Shown in pieces: positions 20,742 to 32,200 of a DNA stretch of 64,000 nucleotides; the first letter of the stretch is position 1; every line of letters starts with the position of its first letter. Made by a program: the position numbers and the translations under genes. The notes beneath the pieces are model-generated. The model was not told the origin of the DNA and did not search any database. It was given only the letters and a program-made list of their open reading frames with translations. The stretch comes from Amanita rubescens (Eukaryota > Basidiomycota > Agaricomycetes > Agaricales > Amanitaceae): assembly GCA_015039365.1 (NCBI GenBank), contig WION01000118.1:82399-146398 (forward strand). Direction: 5' to 3'.

Positions 20742-23700
20742 ATGGATCCCCCTCAGGTATCGATGCCTTCTACCGTCCCCATCGAGCCAACCCTTGTACC
20801 CACGACAGACGAGATTGCGGAGGAATGTCCGAGGTAACGTAGTTGCAGTCACTGATGGATCCAACTGAACGCGATACAGATTCCGGATCCTTATCGTTGG
20901 TCGCGTAAGACTTGTTTACCGTCCCATCTGCATGTTCAGTTCATGGATCCCGTGATAGCCCGGCGTAGGGAAATCGTCGCTTATCAACGCTATATTCAAG
21001 ATCTCTCTAACGGTCTACCTTCTGTCACTGTTACCCATCAACAACTTAACGAGATATAGGATGTCCGACATTTTGAAGCAGGCACAGCCAAAATCAACGA
21101 AGGAATCACGTCGCCTCACAATAAACACCTCGTCATCCATAACTCTGAAGGTTATGAGCCAGGAGACGAAGAAAAGTTCCGCATTTTGGAGAAATTTATC
21201 ACAGAGCGGAGTCAGAAAAAGACCATTAGCAAGAGGCTTCATGCAATTTGGTGTGCTCATAGATGATATGAATCGGACATTCCAATTCATATTATTCGAC
21301 AGGTTATGCATTTCTGCACCTTACGATGGTGGCTCAATATTCCAATCAGTGGGACGAGAGGATTTTCAGGTTAAATCAGCGCAAAGGTGATCACTTGCGA
21401 TCCATATCCCGATTTTTGCTGATTATGATAACAGTGCCAATGATCGTCGTTTATACAAAGTTTGACCTTTTCATGGTGAACGACTGGCACCGGCGCGAAT
21501 GGAAGGGTGACGGTAGTCTGGAGTCCGCAGAGAAGTATTTCAATGAGAAGTATGGCCAGTTATTTACGAAGAACATCGAGGGTCAGATACCATACACTAT
21601 TGTCTCAAGTGTGTTCGTGTCTCCAGTTTCTTAGTATTTACTCACATCTCCATCCAGAATTTCAGCCCGAAACCTTGCTACGACTGGTCGAAACAACAAG
21701 GCAAAATATACGCGCCGAGTCTGCGAGCTTATTGCGCTGGCTCTCACCCGGTAGATGTCATTCCGCTAATGCAACTCTTTCAATAATCAGTTGGCAGGAT
21801 CAGTTGAAGACTTTCTGGATGCAACACGGATTGCTTTTACAACAGCGCAGCGTGTTGATACCTCGGATAAGATCGACGCGTCAATAAAGTAAGTATCTGT
21901 CTAGAATAGGATAGACCTGGTGTCTTATTATTATCGTAGAGTGGGGAAAAAGAGTAAATCGAAACCTCGGCTTTTTTCAATGTCCTCACTGCGATTCACA
22001 GAGTATTGGAGAGCAATAACATCTGGGAGACACTTCCAAAAATTTAGCCTGGAAAAGTGCTTAGACGTGATACACAAAGACCTTGTTGCCATTTGGAACA
22101 TCCGGGAAATGGAAGAGGTACGTGCAAGAGAATATCTCAAACGTGTCTTTGAATCCATCGTATCTTGATACTAGTTCTTCCTCAGTGATGTGTTTTCTCG
22201 CCAGATGTTGGTCTTTGTGGGTGAACTTTGTAATCAGGATCAGGGGAATGACAGCTCACTGTGAGCGGATATGATACATCAATGATAATTTAAATCAACG
22301 TGATTAACATTAACGACAAGGGCCATGATGGCGCCGGCGGGCCTAGCGAATTTGTGGGCCAGCGGTATCTACAAAAGATGGTAAGCACATGCGGCTCTTT
22401 ATCGTAACGTATATTCAACTTCTGACAGTCCCGAGCACGTCTGTTGTCTGATGGGTTACGTAGTGGATCTCACGCTCATCCTACAAGCCGTTTTCCTAGT
22501 TTCCCTTCAAGATCATTCCGAGGGCAAAGTTTTACTAGACCGCGTAAAGGAAGTCATTTACAAATTTTATTTCTCAGAAAAGAAAAAACGTATTCATAAT
22601 GCAATCCGGGACTTTCAGCCCTTGTTCACAAAGGGTGATGTGGTGGATAAGATCGAGTTTCTGTTAAAGGACAATGAGGTATGCAAATTATATTTTTGCC
22701 TAAACTCAGTACTGATCGTGCGCTTTCGATGATTCCGCTATAGATGACGAAGATCGACACACAGTTTGACCTAAATAGACCAGTCCTTCCATCATTGCTC
22801 AGAATACTTAGGTTCGAAGTGGGTACCGTACTTTTGAACCATCACCGCTCCGTCGCTAATGACTACCAGCTAAATGCTAATGGCCTGATAGTAAACCAGA
22901 TTATCCTTGAGCTCACGCGGAAGCTATTCGATTCGCTATCCGATTCTCCAAACTATGTCAGACCTGACTACGGCACCATCCTTGCGGAGTTAGATAATCC
23001 TTCGGACATCGAAGTATTACTTGATTTTATCTTCGACGTGCGCTTGTTTTTGTTTCGCCTGATTGACATTGTTATTTATTTCATTCAACAGCTACTCCTT
23101 TATGGTAACCTGTCGAAATTCGGTATTCCAGATGCGAACCGAATAGCTAAGCGTCTGATATTCAAACTTGCATCTACGACGAATGTCATTCCAAGGTCAC
23201 TATTTATTACCGACGTCAAAAGAGAGATGGATTCTGGCGTCGTTGGTAGCGGTGGCTTTGGAAGTGTTTTCAAAGGCGAATACGGAGGGCGGCTGGTCGC
23301 ATTGAAATTGCTGAACAAAGTTTGTCATCAAGTCAGTCGATCACCATTTTCAACTTCCCAATATTGATGTTTTGGCAAAGAGTTCGCTCCGAAAAGATTT
23401 CCTTAGAGAAGCTGTTGCCTGGAGATCACTTTCGCACCGCTTTATTCTTCCTTTGTTTGGAATATATGAAGAGAAATCTTGGACGTTCTTAGTATCACCA
23501 TTCATGATGAACGGAACTTTAAGTGGATGGAGAAAGAAGCAAACACTAACTGTAGTTGAAATACTTAGGCTGGTGAGACGATAGTGATTGGCTATTGAAA
23601 CAGTTAGACAATATAGCTAATGTCTATTATAGATGACAGAGGTAGCTGAGGGCATTCAGTATCTTCACTCGGATGGAATCATACATGGTGACTTACACGG

Positions 23701-25684
23701 AGTGAGTGCATTAACTCGGCTGTCGCACCTCCCTAATCTCTTCATTATCGGTGTCTACCAGAGAAACGTCCTGCTCGATTCTGATTTCCATTGCCAAATC
23801 ACCGATTTTGGACTAACGCGGCATTCTGACGCCACTGTTGCGTGGTCTACCAAAACATTCGTGCCAAATTTTGCCGCGCCGGAACTGTTTGGTATTTGCG
23901 CCAAGTGCCATCAGTCGAGTTGCAGCGGATGTTATGAGGGTCATAATAGGCAGCATAGGGAGAAAACAATGAAAACCGATGTGTATTCTTTTGGTTGCCT
24001 TTATTATGAGGTGGGCCCCTCAGCACATTGAATTCGCTTAATAATGATTAACGACTCGGCCAGATATACTTCGATACTTTACCTTATGAAGGAAAAGGCG
24101 CCTATGAAATCGTTTTGCTCGTCGCACGTGGAGAACTCCCAATCCGACTGGAAAGTCCAAGAATGGATGATCATACATGGGATCTCATCCGGAGCTGTTG
24201 GGAGTCCATTCCTCCTAAGCGTCCTACCATGGAACTAGTACTAAAGACGATGATTGATACCACACCTCTTCTGCCGACATTACTCCCCACTCTCAGAGTC
24301 GAGGTGTGAGCTTTCAAAGGATTGTAACACCAGTATTAATCATCAATGCCTTTCAGCTACCTGCGCATAATGCAGTCAATCCGATCACTCTCGATCTTAT
24401 GAGGAAACTGTTGAAGCCAGATAATTATCACACCATCGCTGATGAACTGACCGTGAATTCGGACATTGAGCTATTCTTTGATTTCATCGTCTTTGTGCGT
24501 CGTTGTACTCGAGCCATTAACCATGCTAATATCCTTTTCAACAAGCTACTCCACGACGGTAGCCTGGCTAATGACGACCTTCCAGATGCAACTCGAAGAG
24601 CGCGGAGACTAATGGGCAAGCTGTCCGAAAAGGATATCTTGCCCAAATCTCTATTTATTACCGATGTCACATTCATTGGCATGAGAGGCGTTGGAAATGT
24701 TTCTACGGCCTCACACGGAGGACAACTTGTTACGCTAAAAGTAATATACAGAACTTCTCATCAAGAAGTCAGTGAATTGCCATCGTCAACCTTTTGGTGC
24801 TAATTCCTTTGCAAAGAATTCACGCCTAATAAGAGTTATCTGTAGAGAAGCGCTTGCATGGCGAACGCTCTCACATAAGTTCATCCTCCCACTTCTAGGA
24901 ATATATAAAGAGAAAGCGTGGCTATTCCTTGTATCACCGCTTATGGCGAATGGAACATTGTCTGAATGGAGAAGGAATCAGGAATCGGACATAACCGAGA
25001 TACACAGGATGGTAAGATTCCATACGGTCTATCCGAGCTATAGGGCATTAATATCCACCAGATTCGAGAGGTGGCTGAGGGCGTTCAGTATATTCATTCG
25101 GAAGGAATTGTGCACGGCGACTTGCACGGAGTAAGTGTCTTGATATCATGTTGTCTGAGTGAAAGATTTATACCGTTGTGAACTAGAGGAATATCTTCCT
25201 CGATATGAATTTCCATTGCCAAATTGCTGGTTTTGGATTAACACGACATTGCGAAGCCACCGATGCGCTCGCCACTATGACACATCTGGCATATTTCGCT
25301 GCACCAGAACTGTTTGGTACATGTGCCAATTGTGGCCGAGCAGAGTGCGCGGGACGCTGTGAACGGCCCCATAGAAGTAAAACAATGAAAACGGACATAT
25401 ATGCATTTGGTTACCTTTATTATGCGGTGCGTTTGAGCGCTCCTCGACTTGTTCAGCGCATTGAGCATTAGTTCACACAGATATTCTTTGATACTGTTCC
25501 TTTTCAAGGAAAGACGGACTATCAAATCACACGACTAGTTACAGCCGGAATGCGGCCAGATCGATTAGAAAACCCGGAAATGGAAGGAGATACGTGGAAT
25601 CTCATCCAGAGCTGTTGGAAATCTCTTCCTCTTGAACGTCCGACAATGGAGCAGATCGTTCAGATGCTGCCTCAGCCAGAATAA
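20742..25684 (+). CDS. GTPase-tandem-kinase protein A (frameshift in G domain)
   Basis: Starts MDPPQVSMPSTVPIEPT. The G domain is in small exons: RILIVGR|PGVGKSSLINAIFK (P-loop split by an intron, 20959-20979 after it), HNSEGYEPGDEEKF (G3), VYTKFDLF (G4, about 21454). Then a helical region (ALANLWASGIYKR-like, LMGYVVDLTLILQAVFL). Kinase 1 (about 23080-24240) has GSGGFGSVFKG, VALK, IIHGDLHG, NVLLD, TDFGLTR and APELF, so it looks active. Kinase 2 (about 24590-25684) lost the Gly loop (GNVSTASHGG) and has GFG in place of DFG (25229-25237), so it is a pseudokinase. Each kinase is preceded by a helical linker of about 75 residues. One extra base near 21348-21353 (caatcagtggg against caagcatggg in B) breaks the frame between DGGSIFQ and WDERIFRLNQRK. 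The gene may be dead, or the base an assembly error. Confidence 0.7.
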
Positions 25685-25812
25685 GGTCAATGCTGTATTC
25701 CCTTATTGCGCAGCCGCACTCTCTGCACGGCATTTATTGCAAATAACCATGTATCGTCAAAGTCCATATTGTAGCAAATATTCCGGAGGGCTATGTAATT
25801 GTGTAGCCGATG

Positions 25813-27811
25813 TTAAGCAAGCGAATCAAGCTGTTTCACTAAATCACCAATGGGCGGTCTATCATTCGGCCACCTAGACCAACATCGGCAGAGAAGCTTC
25901 CACATATTGTCGTCCAACCCACGCTTGACGACACGGTCGTCTACGGGGCGGTTAGGCAGTTCACCCCGCCCCTTTTTGAAAATCAGCTGGTTATTCTTTT
26001 TAACATCCGAGTATGGCATTTCGTGTGTAAACAGCTAAACAAATTTCAGTATACCAATATCAAACGTAAATGAATATCTGGCCCGACCTCTAGAATGGTC
26101 ATGCCAAAGCTGTATATATCACCCTTGGCCGATACAGCAGCTTGCATTTCGAATACCTCCGGTGGAGACCATCTATAGCCGTCCGACTGACCACCGGTTT
26201 GGGTGATTAAATTACCCTCAAGCTATCGTAAGAATGCGATTGAGCTATAGATACGATGCGGATCGGATTGACGTACGTACCTTCGCAAGTGCAAAATCCG
26301 TGATTAGCGGTTGGACTTCATCTCCAATAAGTACATTTTCCTTATAAGTCGTCAGTATGTTCATACGCCAGTGTCATGAAAGGACACAAACGGCTCTCAA
26401 ATTTCCATGGACGATAAACATAGAGTGGAGGACGTCAATACCTTCTGCTATTCCGAGAATCTAAGACGATCAATATTTCGGCAGGAAAAGTGGATAAAGC
26501 AACGCACTAGCTTTTTGTAGTCGCTATCCGTGAAGTCATCGTGCTTCTTGACGTAACTCAGCGCGTTTCCATTTTCCATCCATGGGCTAACCAGAGCACT
26601 GATGTGAAGATGTTATAACAATGGGTACTGCATGACATCGTCGGGACTTACAGACGTAGACCATCAGGGGAGTAGAATCCGTAGAATGGTATGATATGCT
26701 TTCCCTGGTCCTTTTCATATATTTTCGCCCACACTTCGACCTGACGCCTGATCCTCTGAAGGTGTATTTGAGTCACGAAGGAAGATCCAATGCCAATGAG
26801 ACGTACCTTTACGTTGTTCTCATCCCCCATGTTGATGGAGCGGATGACCTTGATTCTGACATCTTGACTGTTGAGATATCTTCCTTTGTACATATCAATG
26901 TTGTTGCCGGACTCCATGCGTCTCTCTCCAGCCCATTCAACCACTTTAGAGCTTAGCTGGCATTCCGGTGGGATGCGGCCAGAGGATCGCAACAATTTGT
27001 AGAGGTTTTCTGCCATACGCTTGCGTTCCTCGTCTGACACAGTCCCTAAGTTCTAATTTCGAGTATTAAGTAACCGGCCTAGGCTTGGATGTACACAATC
27101 GACGCACCGTTTGCATCATCGTCTTGACCACCCTTTGATCATCTTCCGTAATTTCGCTGTTCTGTACCTCTTGCACGAAATCGGGGGAGGCAAACCTGCC
27201 CACCATATCCCCACGGTCGACATTGTGCATCTCTTCCAGTTTTCTTTTCCGTTCTTCCTCTTCCTGCTGGTGCGCCAGCCCTTCCACATGCACAGCCGTC
27301 TAAAAGGTCATCAAGAAGTATTCCCTCTAGATATAGAGCGCTTACAGTGAAGATAACTAGGCAGTCAGATATTTCTTTATCGCAGCCATCCAGGTCCGCC
27401 TTGAAATCAGCTTGGTGCTTTAGCATATAAAACCAGCCTTTCTCAGCCCATTTCGTCATCGTATCCTTGACCTTGTTGAGACATCTACAGGTTATCAGTA
27501 AAATGGATTGTGGAGGGACAAGCAACTGACTTGAACACATAATCTCGGTATTGGACTGTCCGCTTGCGGGAAGGCAGCTCTTCATACTGCCGGAGAGAAA
27601 TGCACAGGTCCTTACATCTCTGCCGAGCGAGGTAGCGCGCAGCGCTCCTGTCAACAAGTTAGAATACTTGATTGTACCGCGAGAAGTACGATACATACTT
27701 GTTTAGAGCGACTCCTTCACATAATTGGATAATGATGACGAGAACGTCTCCACCAACCACCACACTAGGAAACGGTGCGGAATTCCAAGCAGCAGCACCA
27801 CGACCAACCAT
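25813..27811 (-). CDS. MLKL-like protein M1: N-terminal helical bundle plus pseudokinase
   Basis: The start is taken at 27811 (MVGRGAAAWNSAPF). The bundle reads GGDVLVIIIQLCEGVALNK, then SAARYLARQRCKDLCISLRQYE, CLNKVKDTMTKWAEKGWFY and DLDGCDKEISDCL. This matches the pattern I know from fungal MLKL_NTD/HeLo-like domains. A Glu/Arg-rich brace follows. The kinase exon starts MSDEERKRMAENLYKLL. It keeps VRIKVI (beta-3 Lys) and PFYGFYSPDGLRL, but the catalytic loop is VHGNLRA (Asn codon 26401-26403) and the DFG site is DFA (26290-26298). It ends DRPPIGDLVKQLDSLA. It is catalytically dead by motif, like mammalian MLKL. It is the only cluster member on the minus strand and has no obvious frameshift. 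Confidence 0.72.
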
Positions 27812-28357
27812 GGTAGGGATAGAATACGAGGTTCGAACCAACACCAGCGCTAATATACATGAGATGCACGTAGACCCCCGGCCACTTGCTTGTCATATCA
27901 CGCAATCACAGGATCGCCCAGTTTGTCACTGCCTCACGCATCCTCCATTCCCTATTGGGTCCTCAGCCTAGTACGACGCGTTAGTTCTGACAAATTGCAA
28001 CCGAACGTAGTCTCACTATCAGGCGTTTGGTGCTTACGGTTAATGCAGGATGAAAAGATCAATACAATCCAATGACATCGTTCCGTGGTTGTGATAAGAA
28101 AAGACCAGATGAGTCGTCATAGCACGCGCATGCTAGTTGATGGAATGGCGGACCGGCGGACCGAGGGAAGGGAACGAACTGAGAAGCGAAGGATGGCGGA
28201 TGGGAAGGTAACGAAGGAATAGAGGATGAGGTGATAGACTTTCACCACCGTTTAACGCGACATGGCAACGATTCGGTCTAGTGTAGGGTTTATTATTTAG
28301 TCATGTTGTGGTCTAGGGTTAGGAGTCCCCTTCCGCCGTCCGGGAACGAAAATTGAC
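27812..28357. other. Intergenic region M1 to S2 relic
   Basis: Promoter side of M1. From about 28260 the sequence copies the PEX3-S1 divergent promoter (tttagtcatgttgtggtcta). No gene was seen. Confidence 0.45.
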
Positions 28358-28632
28358 ATGGCGAGCGGGATTTAGAGCATAGGCATAAGGTGCCAGGTAT
28401 CCGTAGGAGTCCGGGGTTTCCAGCGGGCGAGCTTATCAGCTACGTTTCAATCACGGCTGGCTGTGAACGACTTTTCTTCAGGTGGTGGACTCGACCTTAC
28501 AATTGGCTATCGAACACGGCTAACATTGCGTTTACTGGTACTATCGCGGTGACTTGTATGTGTTACTTGTGCTACATGATTCGGGCGATTGGCGATTGGC
28601 ATTGACTCTTCCGAATTCAGAGAGAAGGAACA
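28358..28632 (+). pseudogene. Decayed duplicate of the small membrane protein gene (S2)
   Basis: It aligns with S1 from the ATG (28358-28360) through GWWTRPYNWLSNTA (about 28482-28525) to FREK (about 28615). The first donor is changed from gtgagc to gcgagc. The YPYP exon is out of frame (gtatccgtaggagtccg). The membrane segment ends in an unrelated frame, and the stop codon TAG has become CAG. The upstream telobox motifs are retained. It marks the left end of the segmental duplication that produced gene B. Confidence 0.75.
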
Positions 28633-29266
28633 GATTCGTTTCCAATTCTATTTGAAGCAAATTCACGTCTGAGCGGCACCATAGGCTGGCACCTAATGTG
28701 ATTGTACCCTAATGAAGTAGTCTCCATGAACGAGGCGTACTCGTATTCGTTTTTCGCCAGCCTTTTCCGTGGTAGATGGACATGGCACCAAGCTATTACC
28801 CCTCGAGTTACACACTCCCTGCCAGGTTTTACGCTTCGTTCATCGCAGTTTCCTGAATTCGAGGCCGAATATGAATGTATTCTGTTTGCGCCGACAGTGT
28901 CAGTCATTGACTACCTTGCAAGTTGAAAGTTGACAACATACAGTATTCATGGGACGCCACGGACCGAGTCAGCCGGTGGTGAAAACTTGTCACCGCCTTC
29001 AAGGTGGGCGATCAGGCGGATAAAAGAGGGTGCTGCCTTTTGACTTTGAGAACATGGTGTAGGACAAATCGAGGGAGACTCGATGGAGGACGATGTCGAT
29101 TAAGGATTCCAAATCCCACGGAGCCTGGAGGGCGGTGATGGAGCGGAGTCAAGCCCGACTGGGCCTTTGTCGTCGATCACTAGGTGGTTGCGTGCTTTGT
29201 ACACCACCAGACTGGCCTTGATGAAATAGGTTGTGTGCCATTCCGTCAAACTGAAGACCATAGGCC
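28633..29266. other. Intergenic region before gene B, partly foreign to the duplication
   Basis: To about 28930 this matches the gene A upstream region (20300-20640). From about 28931 to 29340 it is unrelated to A, C, D or E and lacks the GGGCGCTAAAC motif. No gene was recognised in the unique part. Confidence 0.5.
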
Positions 29267-32200
29267 ATGATTTTTATGAAGAGTTTGCTCGGGCGCTCAA
29301 ACTCCTCCCCGCAACCAATCACGAATTCTCCTCAGACATCCATACCATCTACGGCTCCCATCGAGTCGATCCTTGTACCTACAACAGACGAGATTGCGGA
29401 GGAATGTCCAAGGTAATGTACTTGCAGTCACTGATTGATGGAGCCTGCTGAACGTGGTACAGATTCCGGATCCTTATCGTTGGTCGCGTAAGGCTTGTTT
29501 ACCGTTCCACCTGCATGTTCACTTCATGGATCCTCTGATAGTCCGGTGTGGGGAAATCGTCGCTTATCAACGCTATATTCAAGGCTTCTCTAGCGGTATA
29601 CCTTCTGTCACTGTTACCCATTGACACTGAACTTAACGAGATTTAGGATGTCCGACATTTCGAAGCAGGCACGGCTAATATCAACGCAGGAATCACGTCG
29701 CCTCACAACAAACATCTCGTCGTCCATGACTCTGAAGGTTACGAGCCAGGCGACGAAGAAAAGTTCCGTATTGTGGAGAAATTTATCATAGAGCGGAGTC
29801 AGAAAGAGACTATTGGCGAGAGGCTTCATGCAATTTGGTGTGTTCAAAGATGATGTGAATTGGTCATTCCAATTCATGTTACTCGACAGGTTATGCATTA
29901 CTGCACCTTACCTTGGTGGCCCAATATTCCAAGCATGGGACGAGAAGGTTTTCAGGTTGAATCAGCGCAAAGGTGATTACTTGCGATCCTTATCCCGATT
30001 TTTGCTGATTGTGATAACAGTGCCGATAATCGTCGTTTATACAAAGTTTGACCTTTTCATGGCGAACAGCCAGCGCAGGGGCAAACGTAACACGGGGAAG
30101 GGTGATCTGGAGTCCGCAGAGAAGCATTTCTATGATAAGTATGGCCAGTTATTCGTGAAATCTACGAAGAACATCGAGGGTCGGGTACCATACACTATTG
30201 CCTCAAGTGCGTTCGTGTTTCCAGCTGCTTAGTATTTACTCAAATCTCCATGCAGAATTTCAGCCCGATACCTTGCTACGACTCGTCGAAATGACAAGGG
30301 AAAATATACGCGCCGAGTCTACGACCTTATCGAGCGGGCTCGCGCCCGGTAGATGTCATTCCTTCGATGCAGTTCTTTCAATAATCAGTTGGCAGGGTCA
30401 GTTGAAGACTTTCTGGACGCAACACAGATTACCTTTGCGACGGCGCAGCGTGTCGATACGTCAGGTAAGATCGACGCGTCAATAAAGTAAGTATCTGTCT
30501 AGAATAGGATAGACTGGGTGTCTTATTATTATCATAGAGTAGGGAAAAAGAGTAAATCGAACCCTCAGCCTTTTTTCAATCCCCTCACTACGATCCACAG
30601 AGTATTGGAGAGCAATAGCATCTGGGATACACTTCCTCAATTTTAGCCTGAAAAAGTGCTTAGACGTGATACACAAAGACCTCGTTGCCATTTGGAATAT
30701 CCGGGATATGGAAGCGGTGCGTGCAAGAGAATACCTCGGATTCATTTTTGGATTCATCGCATCTTGATAGTTCTTTCTCAGTGATGCATTTTATCGCCAG
30801 ATGTTGATCTTTGTGGGTGATCAGGATCAGGGGAGTGACAGCCCACTGTAAGTGGATATGACACATCAACGACTAATTAAGATAATAATCAACGTAATTA
30901 ACGAAAAGGATTAGGATGGCGCCGGCGGGCCTAACAAATTTGTGGGCCAGCGGTGTTTACAAAAGATGGTAAACACGTGCGACTCTTTATCGCAACATAT
31001 GTTCAATTTCTGACAGGCCCGAGCACGTCCGTTGTCTGATGGGTTATGTGGTGTATCTCACGCTCATCCTACAAGCCGTTTTCATAGTTTCTCTTCAAGA
31101 TCATTCCGAGGGCAAAGTTTCACTAGACCGCGTAAAGGAAGTCATTTACGAGTTTTATTTCTCGGAAAAGAAAAAACGTATTCATAATGCAATCCGGGAT
31201 TTTCAGCCCTCGTTCACAAAGGGCGATGTGGTTGATAAGATCGAGTCTCTGTTAAAGGAAAATGAGGTATGCAAATTATATCTTTACCTGAACTCATTAC
31301 TGATCGCGCGCTTTCGACGATCCGCTATAGATGACGAAGATTGACACACAATTTGACCTAAATAATAGACTAGTCCTTCCATCACTGCTCAGAATACTTA
31401 GGTTCGAAGTGGGTACTTTTGAACTATCACTGCACCGTCGCTAATGACCCCCAGCTAAGCTCTAATGGCCTGATAGTAAACCAGATTATCCTCGAGCTTA
31501 CGCGCAGGCTATTTGAGTCACTATCCGATCCTCCAGACTATGTCAGGGTCGCCTCCGAAACAAGAGACCAATTCGACGCCGAGATGTTAATTGATTTCAA
31601 CCTCCTTGTACATATTACCTTTTTGCTCCCCCGTTTGACGTACTTATTCCCCTTAGTTGCTCCGCACTGACAGCCTGTCAAAATGTGGCATTCAAGATGG
31701 CAACCGCAAAGCGAGGACGCTGATGTTCAAACTGGTAACCGAGAGAAACATTACACCAACCTCTCTCTTTATTACAGACGTTAAGATCGATAACGAAGGT
31801 GCCATCAATATAGGAGGTTTTGGACGTGTATTCAAAGGCGAATACAAAGGAAAGGCGGTTGCGCTGAAATTGATGGACAAAGGCCTCAAAGACGTGAGGG
31901 TTATACTTTTCTTTTTTCACAATCCTGATTCATTTGTTAAGGGAAAGTTCAATCAAAACCAAGATTTTGTTCTGGAAGTCCTAGCGCGACAATCTCTTGC
32001 ACACCGTTTCGTTCTCCCTTTATCCGGAATATTTTTAGACAGAAACCAGCCATTTTTCGTGTCGCCATACATGGAAACATCATTAACTCAGTGGCGAAGG
32101 ACACAAACACGAGACGTTCCTGAGATAAACAAGCTGGTAAGGCCCAGCACTCCTTAGAACAATCAAAATGGAATCACTGACTTTCACTAGGTGCAGCAGG

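Noticed and set aside
20742..25684. Classification of A-E as NLR/NACHT proteins.
   Set aside because: The nucleotide-binding motifs are DS(E/Q)GYE and TKFD of a GTPase, with no NACHT or NB-ARC signature and no ANK, TPR or WD40 repeats. The C-terminal modules are kinases.
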